A program made the translations under genes and the position numbers. The notes under the pieces were generated by a model that was not told the DNA's origin, ran no database searches, and saw only the letters and a list, made by a program, of their open reading frames with translations. A stretch of 64,000 nucleotides of DNA from DAIMFL01 sp964372215 (GTDB lineage Bacteria > Pseudomonadota > Alphaproteobacteria > Dongiales > Dongiaceae). This document shows, piece by piece, positions 47,630-54,634 of this stretch. The stretch spans positions 62,001 to 126,000 of the forward strand of contig CAYJQC010000013.1 in NCBI GenBank assembly GCA_964372215.1. The letters are read 5' to 3'. Positions within the stretch are counted from its first letter, which is position 1. Each line of letters starts with the position of its first letter.

Positions 47630-48630
47630 ATCTGCTGCTGCGCCTCGTCGAGGGTGGCACCAGCCTGGCCGAGCTGGCGGTGGCGGCGCTCGCGCTATGC
47701 ACCGCCATCGGCCTGGTGATCGTCTTCCTCGTGCTGTCGGCCCGCCAGGGCAACCAGCGTGCCCGCCGGCTGGAGCGCGTGACCAGCCAGGGCCCCGATG
47801 CCGCGGCCGCCATCAGCGTGCGGCGTCAGACCGCGTACAGTTCGGTTCCGATCATCGACCAGCTGATCCGCCTGCTGCCGAACTCGGCCAAGCTCAGGGA
47901 TCGCCTTGCGCGCACCGGCCTGCGCATCTCCATCGGCAAGTATCTCGTCGTTTCCGGGCTGATCGCCGCCGGCGCCGCCACGGGACTGTGGCTGGCCTTC
48001 CACCTGCCCGCCGCCGCCAATGTCGCGGTCGGCGTGATGCTCGGCGTCGGCCTGCCGCATTTCGCCGTCGGCTTTCTCGGCGCCCGTCGGATCCGCCGCT
48101 TCGGCGACCTGTTCCCGGAGGGAATCGACCTGATCGTGCGCGGCCTGAAGTCCGGGCTGCCGGTGACCGAGTCGGTCAAGGTGGTCGGACAGGAGATCAA
48201 GGACCCGGTGGGCGAGGAGTTCCGCCTGATCAGCGATTCCATCAAGTTCGGACTGTCGCTCACCCAGGCGCTGTGGGCGGCGACGCCGCGCATCAACACG
48301 CCGGAATTCCGCTTCTTCAACATCACCCTGTCGATCCAGCAGGAGACCGGCGGCAATCTCGCCGAGACGCTGGAGAACCTGAGCACGATCATCCGCCGGC
48401 GCCGGCAGATGAAGCTCAAGATCAAGGCGTTCTCGTCGGAGGCCAAGGCGAGCGCCTACATCATCGGCTCCCTGCCGTTCATCATGTTCGCGATGATCAT
48501 GATGATCAACTACAGCTACGCCATCACCCTGTTCACGGATCCGCGCGGCGTGCTCATGGTGCTCGCGGGCTTCTGCTGCTACGCGATCGGCATTGCCGTG
48601 ATGGTCAAGATGATCCGGTTCGAGATATGA
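47626..48630 (+). CDS. tadB: Pilus inner-membrane platform protein TadB
   Basis: A 334-residue T2SSF-domain membrane protein beginning with GTG that overlaps the cpaF stop. It has an N-terminal helix, SVPIIDQLIRLLPNSAKLRDRLARTGLR, the F-domain GIDLIVRGLKSGLPVTESVKVVGQEI and FFNITLSIQQETGGNLAETLENLSTIIRRRRQMKLKIKAFSSEAKASA, then two helices. It forms the assembly platform together with TadC and CpaF. It overlaps tadC by ATGA. Confidence 0.92.
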
Positions 48631-49607
48631 CGCTGGCCGACATCCTGCCAAAGGGCGTGCGCCCCGAGGACGCGATCATCGCGCTGTCGGCGTTCTCGGC
48701 GTTCGTTACCGTGCTGGCGGTCTGGTACGGCCTGCTGGCGCCCCATACCAGTACCCGCCGGGTACGCGAGCTTGCCGCCCGCCGCGACCAGCTCCGGAGC
48801 GGCATGCTGGCGCCGCGCCGGCGGGCGCGCGACCGCGCCATGTCGACCGGCTTCATGCGCCGCGTCGTCCATCGCCTGAACCTGCAGCGCACCAAGCAGA
48901 CCGAGATCATCGTGCGCAAGCTGGCCCGCGCAGGCTGGCGCTCGAACGACGCATTGGTGCGCTATCTGTTCTTCAAGGCGGTGCTGCCCTTCGTCGCCGG
49001 CGCCGGCGCCGCCTTCGCATTCTATGTGCTGAAGCTGACCGACCTGACCCCGATGCTGCGCCTCGGCGCGACCGTCGGCGTCACCCTGCTCGGCGCCTTC
49101 CTGCCCGACATCTTCATCAAGAACGCCACCGACAAGCGGCGCGATCAGGTCCGCAAGGGCCTGCCCGACGCCCTCGACCTCATGGTGATCTGCGCCGAGG
49201 CGGGACTGAGCCTCGACGCCCTGCTGAAGCGGGTCGCCGACGAGTTCAGCAGCTCCTGCCCCGAGCTGGCCGACGAGCTGTCGATCACGTCGCTCGAGCT
49301 GGGATTCCTGCCCGACCGCCGCCAGGCGCTGCTCAACCTGGCGCAGCGCACCGATTCGCCGGGCACCCGCGGCCTGATCAACAGCCTGCTGCAGAGCGAC
49401 AAGTACGGCACGCCGCTGGCGCAATCCCTGCGCGTGCTGGCCGCCGAGTTCCGCGAGGAGCGCATGTTGCGGGCCGAAGAAAAGGCGGCCCGGCTGCCGG
49501 CTCTGCTGACCGTGCCGATGATCGTCTTCATTCTGCCGCCGCTGTTCGTGGTCCTGATCGGGCCGGCGGTGCTGCAGATGATCGACGCCCTGCGACACAT
49601 GTACTGA
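48627..49607 (+). CDS. tadC: Pilus inner-membrane platform protein TadC
   Basis: A 326-residue T2SSF-domain protein. After the first helix and a basic loop come KQTEIIVRKLARAGWRS, GLPDALDLMVICAEAGLSLDALLKRVADE, the F-domain, LRVLAAEFREERMLRAEEKAARLPALLTVPMIVFILPPLFVVLIGPAVLQ. The ATG overlaps the tadB stop. It is the last gene of the long cpa operon and is followed by a bidirectional terminator at 49648-49682. Confidence 0.92.
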   Translation: MTLADILPKGVRPEDAIIALSAFSAFVTVLAVWYGLLAPHTSTRRVRELAARRDQLRSGMLAPRRRARDRAMSTGFMRRVVHRLNLQRTKQTEIIVRKLARAGWRSNDALVRYLFFKAVLPFVAGAGAAFAFYVLKLTDLTPMLRLGATVGVTLLGAFLPDIFIKNATDKRRDQVRKGLPDALDLMVICAEAGLSLDALLKRVADEFSSSCPELADELSITSLELGFLPDRRQALLNLAQRTDSPGTRGLINSLLQSDKYGTPLAQSLRVLAAEFREERMLRAEEKAARLPALLTVPMIVFILPPLFVVLIGPAVLQMIDALRHMY

Positions 49608-49647
49608 GGAGCACCGGCGATGCCGCCTCGGACCAGACAAAATGAAA

Positions 49648-49682
49648 ACGGGCCGGTGGCGCGGCAGCGCCATCCGGCCCGT
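49648..49682 (-). terminator. Strong terminator between convergent tadC and tadD
   Basis: ACGGGCCGG pairs with CCGGCCCGT and the inner TGGCGC pairs with GCGCCA, a 15-bp stem with one bulged base and a 4-nt loop. On the minus strand it is followed by TTTTCATTTT, so it is a good intrinsic terminator for tadD, 25 nt after the stop. On the plus strand it may also end the cpa operon transcript, without a T run. Confidence 0.8.
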
Positions 49683-49706
49683 CTTGCCGGGCTGGGATCG
49701 CCGGAG

Positions 49707-50567
49707 TCAGGAGCCGTCGTCGGCCGAATGGGTGCCGATGGCGTGGGCCGTCATGCTGCTGTCGTCGGCCTGGCGCAGCAGATCGTAGTAGCTGAGATTG
49801 TGGGCGACCGCGGCGCCATCGAGATCGCGGGCGGCAATCCGCTCGGCCTCGTCGCGCTGCCCGGCCAGGCCATAGGCGAGCGCCAGGTTCTGTCGCACCC
49901 GCGGGGTTGCCGCCGGATCCTCGGTCGCGCGCTCCAGCATCGCGATCGCGGCGCCATAGTCGCCGTTCAGCGCCAGCGAGAGGCCGTAGTTGTTGGCGAT
50001 CTGCAGGTTGTTCGGGGCAAACTCGAGGCCTTCGCGGTAATACACCTGGGCGGCCGCGTGGTCGCCCAGCATGTCGTAGGCGACGCCCAGCGAATTGTAG
50101 ATCCGGTGGTCCTTGGAAATGTCGAGCGCCAGCTCGAGCTGGGCAATGGCGTATTCCGGCTGGTCGATCTCGATCAGGCAGGCGGCGAGACCGCGCAGGG
50201 CCGCGACATTGCGCGGCTCGAGGGTCAGGACCTGGCGGTAGGCGTCGCTCGCCGCGGCCGGGGCATTCAGCTTGCGCAGGGTGTCGCCAAGGGCGAGCAG
50301 CGGCCCAACTTCGGCGGGCGACAGCTCGTGCGCCCGGCCGTAGATCCCGGCCGCGGTGGCGTATTCGCCCTGGGCGCTGGTGGTCTCGCCGACCCGCATC
50401 AGGGAGTCCGCGGTCACCGCCGCTTCGTCGCCCGAGCCGCCGACCAGGGATGCCAGCCAGCCGTCGCTGGCGCAGGCGCCGAGCGGCAGCAGCAGTCCGA
50501 CCGCCAGCAGCCGCGCCGCGGAGCGGCGGGCTGGCTGGCGGAACCGGAGATTCGCGAGGTTTTGCAT
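49707..50567 (-). CDS. tadD: TPR lipoprotein TadD
   Basis: A 286-residue protein. The signal LAVGLLLPLGACAS has a lipobox ending at Cys. About six TPR-type helical repeats follow, such as AATAAGIYGRAHELSPAEV-like units and LGVAYDMLGDHAAAQVYYREGLEFAPNN. TadD works as a pilotin-like helper of the secretin. It runs opposite to its neighbours. Its start lies 44 bp from the TadE-like start, so this small divergent space must serve both. Confidence 0.88.
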   Translation of the reverse strand: MQNLANLRFRQPARRSAARLLAVGLLLPLGACASDGWLASLVGGSGDEAAVTADSLMRVGETTSAQGEYATAAGIYGRAHELSPAEVGPLLALGDTLRKLNAPAAASDAYRQVLTLEPRNVAALRGLAACLIEIDQPEYAIAQLELALDISKDHRIYNSLGVAYDMLGDHAAAQVYYREGLEFAPNNLQIANNYGLSLALNGDYGAAIAMLERATEDPAATPRVRQNLALAYGLAGQRDEAERIAARDLDGAAVAHNLSYYDLLRQADDSSMTAHAIGTHSADDGS

Positions 50568-50611
50568 GGGGGCACTGTAGGTCCGGCTTGGTTATCGAAA
50601 GGTAAACGGCG

Positions 50612-51220
50612 ATGACGCTAACACCGAATTGCCACGGCCTGATCCGGCGCCTCGCCGACTGCCGCGAGGGGGCCACCGCGCTCGAGTTCGCCTTCGCGCT
50701 GCCGGTCGTGATGGTGCTGATCGTCGGCATGCTCGAGGTGGCGATGATCATGTTCGTCTCGACCTCGGTCGAGGGCGGCCTGCGCCAGGCCGCCCGCTAC
50801 GGCATCACCGGGCAGACCCCGCAGACCGGCACGCGCGAGGAGGCGATCATCGGCATCATCGGCAGCTACACGCTGGGCTTCGTCGACCTCGACGCCTCGG
50901 ACGTGACGTTCATGACCTATGACAGCTTCAACGACGTCGGCCAGCCCGAGCCCTGGACCGACACCGACGGCAACGGTGCATACGATGTCGGCGAGGCCTA
51001 TGACGACCTCAACGGAAACCTGCAGTGGGACGCGGATCGCGGCAGCGCCGGCGTCGGCAACGCCGGCGAGGTGGTGCAGTACAAGATCGACTACGACTGG
51101 TCGCTGCTGACCCCCTATGTGTCCAATCTGCTCGGCGATAACGGCATGCTGCACATGACCGCCAGCATCGCCGTGCGCAACGAGCCCTATCAGTTCATCA
51201 ACAACGGCGGTGGAGGCTGA
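50612..51220 (+). CDS. TadE-like pseudopilin with EF-hand loop
   Basis: A 202-residue TadE-family protein. EGATALEFAFALPVVMVLIVGMLEVAMIMF (residues about 19-48) is the pilin-like helix with the Glu after the cleavage site. The C-terminal half includes DTDGNGAYDVGE (117-128), a complete 12-residue EF-hand calcium loop with Asp/Asn at positions 1, 3, 5, 9 and Glu at 12, and a second partial one, DLNGNLQWDADR (132-143). The dockerin-like pair suggests calcium binding in the envelope. It is followed 2 bp later by the second TadE/F gene. Confidence 0.85.
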   Translation: MTLTPNCHGLIRRLADCREGATALEFAFALPVVMVLIVGMLEVAMIMFVSTSVEGGLRQAARYGITGQTPQTGTREEAIIGIIGSYTLGFVDLDASDVTFMTYDSFNDVGQPEPWTDTDGNGAYDVGEAYDDLNGNLQWDADRGSAGVGNAGEVVQYKIDYDWSLLTPYVSNLLGDNGMLHMTASIAVRNEPYQFINNGGGG

Positions 51221-51222
51221 CC

Positions 51223-51783
51223 ATGCGACGCACGATCCGCCTGCTGCGAAGATTCGTCGACGATCGCGAAGGCGCCGCCCTGATCGAGCTGGCCTTCGCG
51301 GTGCCGGTCCTGGTGGTGGTCCTGCTCGGCTGCTTCGAGGCCACACGGTTTGTGCTGCTGCACCAGAAGCTCGACCGCGCCGCAACCTCCACGGCCGACC
51401 TGGTCGCGCAGGCCAATGGCATCACCCAGGCCCAGATCGACGACTTGTTCGATGCCGCCTCGCAGATGATGGAACCCTACGACATCGGCGCCAATGGCCG
51501 GTCCGTGGTGACCTCGGTCTATCGGCCCGACGCGAATCCCGCCGCGGTCATCTGGCAACGGCTGAGCAACACCGGCATCAACATCGCCAGCGAGATCGGC
51601 GCCACCGGCGCCCCGGCCGCGCTGCCGACCGGATTCACGGTCCGGACCGGCGAGAACGTCATCATCGCCGAGGTGTTCTACGACTACACCCCGTTCTTCC
51701 TGTCGGCGCTGTTCGAGCCGGCGCAATTGCACCACATCGCCTACAACCGGCCGCGCAACAGCAACCTGACCCAGGTGAACTAG
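51223..51783 (+). CDS. TadE/TadF-like pseudopilin
   Basis: A 186-residue protein with the conserved N-terminal pattern DDREGAALIELAFAVPVLVVVLLGCFEATRFVLL, then a soluble periplasmic part (LDRAATSTADLVAQANGITQAQIDDLF, VIIAEVFYDYTPFF). It pairs with the preceding TadE-like gene; together they probably form a minor pilin complex. The stop codon TAG at 51781-51783 is also the first three bases of a 52-bp palindromic repeat. Confidence 0.87.
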   Translation: MRRTIRLLRRFVDDREGAALIELAFAVPVLVVVLLGCFEATRFVLLHQKLDRAATSTADLVAQANGITQAQIDDLFDAASQMMEPYDIGANGRSVVTSVYRPDANPAAVIWQRLSNTGINIASEIGATGAPAALPTGFTVRTGENVIIAEVFYDYTPFFLSALFEPAQLHHIAYNRPRNSNLTQVN

Positions 51784-51832
51784 ACCAAGATCGCCTCGGA
51801 TTGAATCAATCCGAGGCGTGATTCTCGGTCTA
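51781..51832. repeat. 52-bp imperfect palindrome (REP-like), first copy
   Basis: The outer arms TAGACCAAGA and TCTCGGTCTA pair with one mismatch. An inner perfect 12-bp stem, 51792-51803 with 51807-51818, closes a 3-nt loop. The element begins exactly with the stop codon of the TadF-like gene. It could also end transcription. A related start recurs at 53030-53049. Confidence 0.75.
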
Positions 51833-51843
51833 CCTCATTGAAG

Positions 51844-51895
51844 TAGAGCATGATTCACGGATCGCACTGTTTCGGTGCGATCCAATCATGCTCTA
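51844..51895. repeat. 52-bp palindrome (REP-like), second copy
   Basis: TAGAGCATGATT (51844-51855) pairs perfectly with AATCATGCTCTA (51884-51895). Inside, GGATCGCAC (51859-51867) pairs with GTGCGATCC (51875-51883), leaving a 3-nt bulge and 7-nt loop. It has the same length as the first palindrome, 11 nt away, and the same TAGA...TCTA ends, but a different core. It looks like a dispersed alphaproteobacterial palindromic repeat. Confidence 0.75.
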
Positions 51896-51963
51896 GGGGC
51901 GGAGCCCGGGCGGACCGACCCAGCCCGCTCGGCCAATCCCGCCCCTCCAAGGCGGCACGCGCT

Positions 51964-51981
51964 TGCGGGCGCTCGCCCGCA
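51964..51981 (-). terminator. Possible hairpin terminator of tRNA-Arg
   Basis: TGCGGGC and GCCCGCA form a 7-bp stem around GCTC, 27 nt after the 3' end of tRNA-Arg on the minus strand. No T run follows, so this is only a tentative call. Confidence 0.3.
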
Positions 51982-52007
51982 TGGGATTGCGGGGCGGAAA
52001 CGCGCGC

Positions 52008-52084
52008 TGGCGCGCCCGGCAGGACTTGAACCTGCGACCTGCCGCTTAGAAGGCGGCTGCTCTATCCAGCTGAGCTACGGGCGC
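52008..52084 (-). tRNA. tRNA-Arg (anticodon TCT)
   Basis: The 77-nt sequence folds as a complete tRNA: acceptor GCGCCCG with CGGGCGC, D arm GCTC AGCTGGAT AGAGC, anticodon stem GCCGC/GCGGC around CTTCTAA with TCT, T arm GCAGG TTCAAGT CCTGC, then G and encoded CCA. It decodes AGA, a rare codon in this GC-rich genome. It is transcribed in the same direction as the NDUFS4-like gene and tRNA-Pro upstream. Confidence 0.95.
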
Positions 52085-52128
52085 CCACGCGCGGTGCAGG
52101 CGGCGGAGTCGGGGCGCGGGCCGCCGGC

Positions 52129-52434
52129 TCAATGGGTCCAGCGGTCGATCCGATCGTAGCGGAAATTCTCCGCATAGCTCTTCGGCCGGATCCTGCGGTC
52201 TCTCGGCTCCTCGACCGCATAGGCGAAGCCGTTGCGCTCGGCATGCGCCACTGCCTCCTCGCGGCTGTCGAAGTAGATCCGGAGCTGGCGCCTGGTGTCG
52301 GACGAGCTGGTCCAGCCCATCAACGGGTCGGCCTCGCGCCGGACCGAGGGCTCGAATTCGAGCACCCAGCGCCGCGTATTGGCCCGCCCGGACTGCATCG
52401 CCGTCTTGGCCGGCTGAAAGATCCGCACCCGCAT
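52129..52434 (-). CDS. Complex I accessory subunit, NDUFS4/ETC_C1 type
   Basis: A 101-residue homologue of mitochondrial NDUFS4 (18-kDa). Characteristic segments are RIFQPAKTAMQSGRANTRRWVLEFEP, PLMGWTSSSDTRRQLRIYFDSREEAVAHAERNGFAY and RRIRPKSYAENFRYDRIDRWTH. In alphaproteobacteria it binds the NADH:quinone oxidoreductase arm as an extra subunit. The ATG at 52434 was chosen because homology begins there; longer readings extend into the tRNA-Pro gene. It lies between two tRNA genes, 44 bp from tRNA-Arg and 81 bp from tRNA-Pro, on the same strand, so all three may share transcripts. Confidence 0.92.
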   Translation of the reverse strand: MRVRIFQPAKTAMQSGRANTRRWVLEFEPSVRREADPLMGWTSSSDTRRQLRIYFDSREEAVAHAERNGFAYAVEEPRDRRIRPKSYAENFRYDRIDRWTH

Positions 52435-52515
52435 CTGCCCTGCCTGCTCCCCTGCGTACGGCGCCGCGCCGGGCGGCGCCCGCGGCACCGGCGGACCCGC
52501 CCGATGCCGCTGACC

Positions 52516-52592
52516 TGGTCGGGGCGACTGGATTCGAACCAGCGACATCCTGCTCCCAAAGCAGGCGCTCTACCAGGCTGAGCCACGCCCCG
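52516..52592 (-). tRNA. tRNA-Pro (anticodon TGG)
   Basis: A 77-nt tRNA with acceptor CGGGGCG/CGCCCCG, D arm GCTC AGCCTGGT AGAGC, anticodon loop CTTTGGG with TGG, T arm GCTGG TTCGAAT CCAGT and encoded CCA after A. It reads CCA and, with modification, other Pro codons. It lies upstream of the NDUFS4-like gene on the same strand. Confidence 0.95.
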
Positions 52593-52753
52593 CGCCGCGG
52601 AAAATAAGGGGTTTGGCCCGGTGCCGCAAGCCGCCTCGGGAGGCCTCCCCCGGCCGCCATCGCCGCCCGCCCCCGCCCCCGGTCCGGACAGCGACCACGG
52701 GTCACGCACCGCTATCGCGGCGCGCCCGAGAAAGTGATAGACAGGGTTTTCAT

Positions 52754-52778
52754 GGCGCGCGCCGGCAAGGCGCGCGCC
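52754..52778. repeat. GC-only hairpin of two self-complementary 10-mers
   Basis: GGCGCGCGCC occurs twice, at 52754-52763 and 52769-52778, separated by GGCAA. Each copy is itself a palindrome, so the pair forms a very stable 10-bp hairpin. It lies in the 206-bp gap between tRNA-Pro and the small gene at 52811. No T run follows on either strand. Function unknown. Confidence 0.45.
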
Positions 52779-52810
52779 TACGCAGGTAGCATCGATCGGT
52801 GGGCCACGAC

Positions 52811-53032
52811 ATGCTTTCGTCACTCAAGCGCAAACGCGACGCTGAAATCGCGGTCGGTCAACGCTATCGCAAGCGCGATGCCCAGCTGATCGTATGGGAA
52901 GTGACTACGCTGTTCGTCGGAACCGACGGCATGCCCTATGCCGGCATCGTGCGAGTCGACGACCACACCATGCGCAAGACCGTGGCCTCCGCCGCGCTCG
53001 AGCGCGGCCCCCAGTACCAACGCATCCGCTAG
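52811..53032 (+). CDS. Small hypothetical protein
   Basis: A 73-residue basic protein beginning MLSSLKRKRDAEIAVGQRYRKRDAQLIVWEV and ending YQRIR. The middle (TTLFVGTDGMPYAGIVRVDDHTMRKTVASAAL) looks like a small beta barrel similar to short conserved alphaproteobacterial proteins that start from the pattern YRxxxxxxIVWEV. A GTG at 52799 would add four residues. The stop TAG at 53030-53032 begins a 20-base stretch matching the start of the first palindrome at 51781. I cannot name a function. Confidence 0.6.
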   Translation: MLSSLKRKRDAEIAVGQRYRKRDAQLIVWEVTTLFVGTDGMPYAGIVRVDDHTMRKTVASAALERGPQYQRIR

Positions 53033-53049
53033 ACCAAGACCCCCTCGGA
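53030..53049 (+). repeat. Partial copy of the 51781 palindrome
   Basis: These 20 bases match 51781-51800 at 18 positions. Both copies begin with the TAG stop codon of the upstream gene. The right arm of the palindrome is lacking, so this may be a decayed half-element. Confidence 0.5.
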
Positions 53050-53054
53050 CGTCC

Positions 53055-54302
53055 TCAGCGGGCGTCGGCCAGCACCTCGGCGAGCTTGGCCCCGGGCAAG
53101 CCGGCCTGGGCAAAGGCGGTGTCGCGCAGATCGACGTCGCGCAGCAGCGCGCCGGTGAAGTCGGCGTGGGTCACGCTCGAGCGGCGGAAGCTGGTCAGCA
53201 CCTTGCGGCCCGCCGACAAATCCAACCCGCCGATCCGCGCCCCGGAAAAGTCGGTATGAAACAGGCTGGTTTCCTCGAGCCGGCAGCCGAGCAGCACGGT
53301 CTCCCGGAAGCTGGCGTGGCGCAGGTCCGAGCGCGAGAAGTCGACGCTGTACAGGATGCCGGCCGCGAAGCTGGCGCCCAGCAGATTGCAGCGCGTGAAG
53401 GCCACCATCGTCAGGCGCTGGCCGGCGAAGTCCCCGTTCGAGAAGTCGATCCCATCGAACGCGGCGCGCTGCCCCTCGCGGCCGCTGCTGGCCAGCCAGC
53501 GCTCGTGCTCGGCAAGCCGCCGCCTGAGCTCACCGGGACTGATCCGCTCGACCGTCGGACCGTCGGAATCGAAGCAGGCATCCGGCGCCCAGGGGCGCAA
53601 TGTGCGTGCGTCCTCGGGATCGAGGCCGGTCAGGTCGGCACCGCTGAACAGGGTCTTGTCTATGGAAACGCCGGCCATCCGCGCCCCGCGCAGCCGGGCC
53701 CCGGTGAAGTTGGTGCGGCCGAGATCCGCGCCCCGCAGATCGGTGCCGCTCAGATCCGCGCCGGCAAAATTGGCGTCGTGCATCTCGGCATTGGCGAGAT
53801 TGGCGCCGTTCAGATGGGCATTCCGGAAGACCGCGCGCGACAGCTTGGCGTTGGACAAGTCGGCGCGCATGAAATTGGTGGAGTCGACTTCGGTCAGGGC
53901 CACCATCTCCATCCGCCCGTCGCGGTTCGCCCCCTCGTGGCGATAGAGAATCCCTTCGCGCAGATCGGCATCCTGCAGGACCGCCCCCTCGAGATCGGCG
54001 GAGCGCAGGCGGACCCCGCGCAGATTGGCCTTGGTGAGCTGGGCGTGGCGCAGATTGGCGCTGTCCAGATTGGCCCCGAAGAAATCGGCCTCGCTGAAGT
54101 TGCCGCCGGCCAGCTTGGCCGAGGCGAGATTGGCTCCCGACAGGCCGATTCGGCGCAGGTCGATCCGGCTCAGGTCGACCGCCGGCAGGTTGCAGAACGA
54201 CAGGTCGCCCTGGCGACCCCGCGACGGCGACTTCAGCCACAGCAGATGCGCCTGCAGCGCTGCGCGCAACTCCTCCGACGAAATGTTCCTCAGTTGAGGC
54301 AT
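53055..54302 (-). CDS. Pentapeptide-repeat protein
   Basis: A 415-residue protein made mostly of A(D/N)LXX repeats that fold as a right-handed quadrilateral beta helix. Repeats run from about residue 50 to 200 (for example LRRIGLSGANLASAKLAGGNF) and from about 285 to 405, with a helical spacer (LRRRLAEHERWLASSGREG) between. There are no transmembrane segments. Functions in the family vary: DNA mimicry against gyrase, or scaffolding. The start MPQLRNISSEELRAAL at 54302 is favoured over an ATG 14 codons upstream. It is divergent from the histidine kinase. Confidence 0.88.
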   Translation of the reverse strand: MPQLRNISSEELRAALQAHLLWLKSPSRGRQGDLSFCNLPAVDLSRIDLRRIGLSGANLASAKLAGGNFSEADFFGANLDSANLRHAQLTKANLRGVRLRSADLEGAVLQDADLREGILYRHEGANRDGRMEMVALTEVDSTNFMRADLSNAKLSRAVFRNAHLNGANLANAEMHDANFAGADLSGTDLRGADLGRTNFTGARLRGARMAGVSIDKTLFSGADLTGLDPEDARTLRPWAPDACFDSDGPTVERISPGELRRRLAEHERWLASSGREGQRAAFDGIDFSNGDFAGQRLTMVAFTRCNLLGASFAAGILYSVDFSRSDLRHASFRETVLLGCRLEETSLFHTDFSGARIGGLDLSAGRKVLTSFRRSSVTHADFTGALLRDVDLRDTAFAQAGLPGAKLAEVLADAR

Positions 54303-54634
54303 GCCGTCCTTCCGGGCAGGCCGCGCCGACTGGCGGGGCCGCATCCTTGCAACTGGACCGTTCCGGGGTCCCTAACCTCCCAGAATTGGCATCGGCAGAT
54401 GACAATTTGGTAAATGCAACGCAAAGACACTCGCTTTTTCCGGGGGATCAAGAGATTCTTCACCAATCATGATCAACTAATGACTTCAGAGCCCTGGCGT
54501 ACCGGGCGGGATGCCCGCAGCCCATTGCTGCCGACCGTGGTCGGCATTGTCCTGTCTGGTCCCGCCAACGGACACGGCAGCGCGGCGCGGGTGCTCGGAT
54601 GGGGAGGTCCGGGAATGCACCGGAGGAGCAGCCG
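54303..54634. other. 332-bp divergent region, pentapeptide gene and histidine kinase
   Basis: AT-richer than the surroundings from about 54370 to 54490, so it probably holds both promoters. No operator motif I recognise. The last 15 bases contain the GGAGGAG ribosome-binding site of the kinase gene at 54622-54628. Confidence 0.4.
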
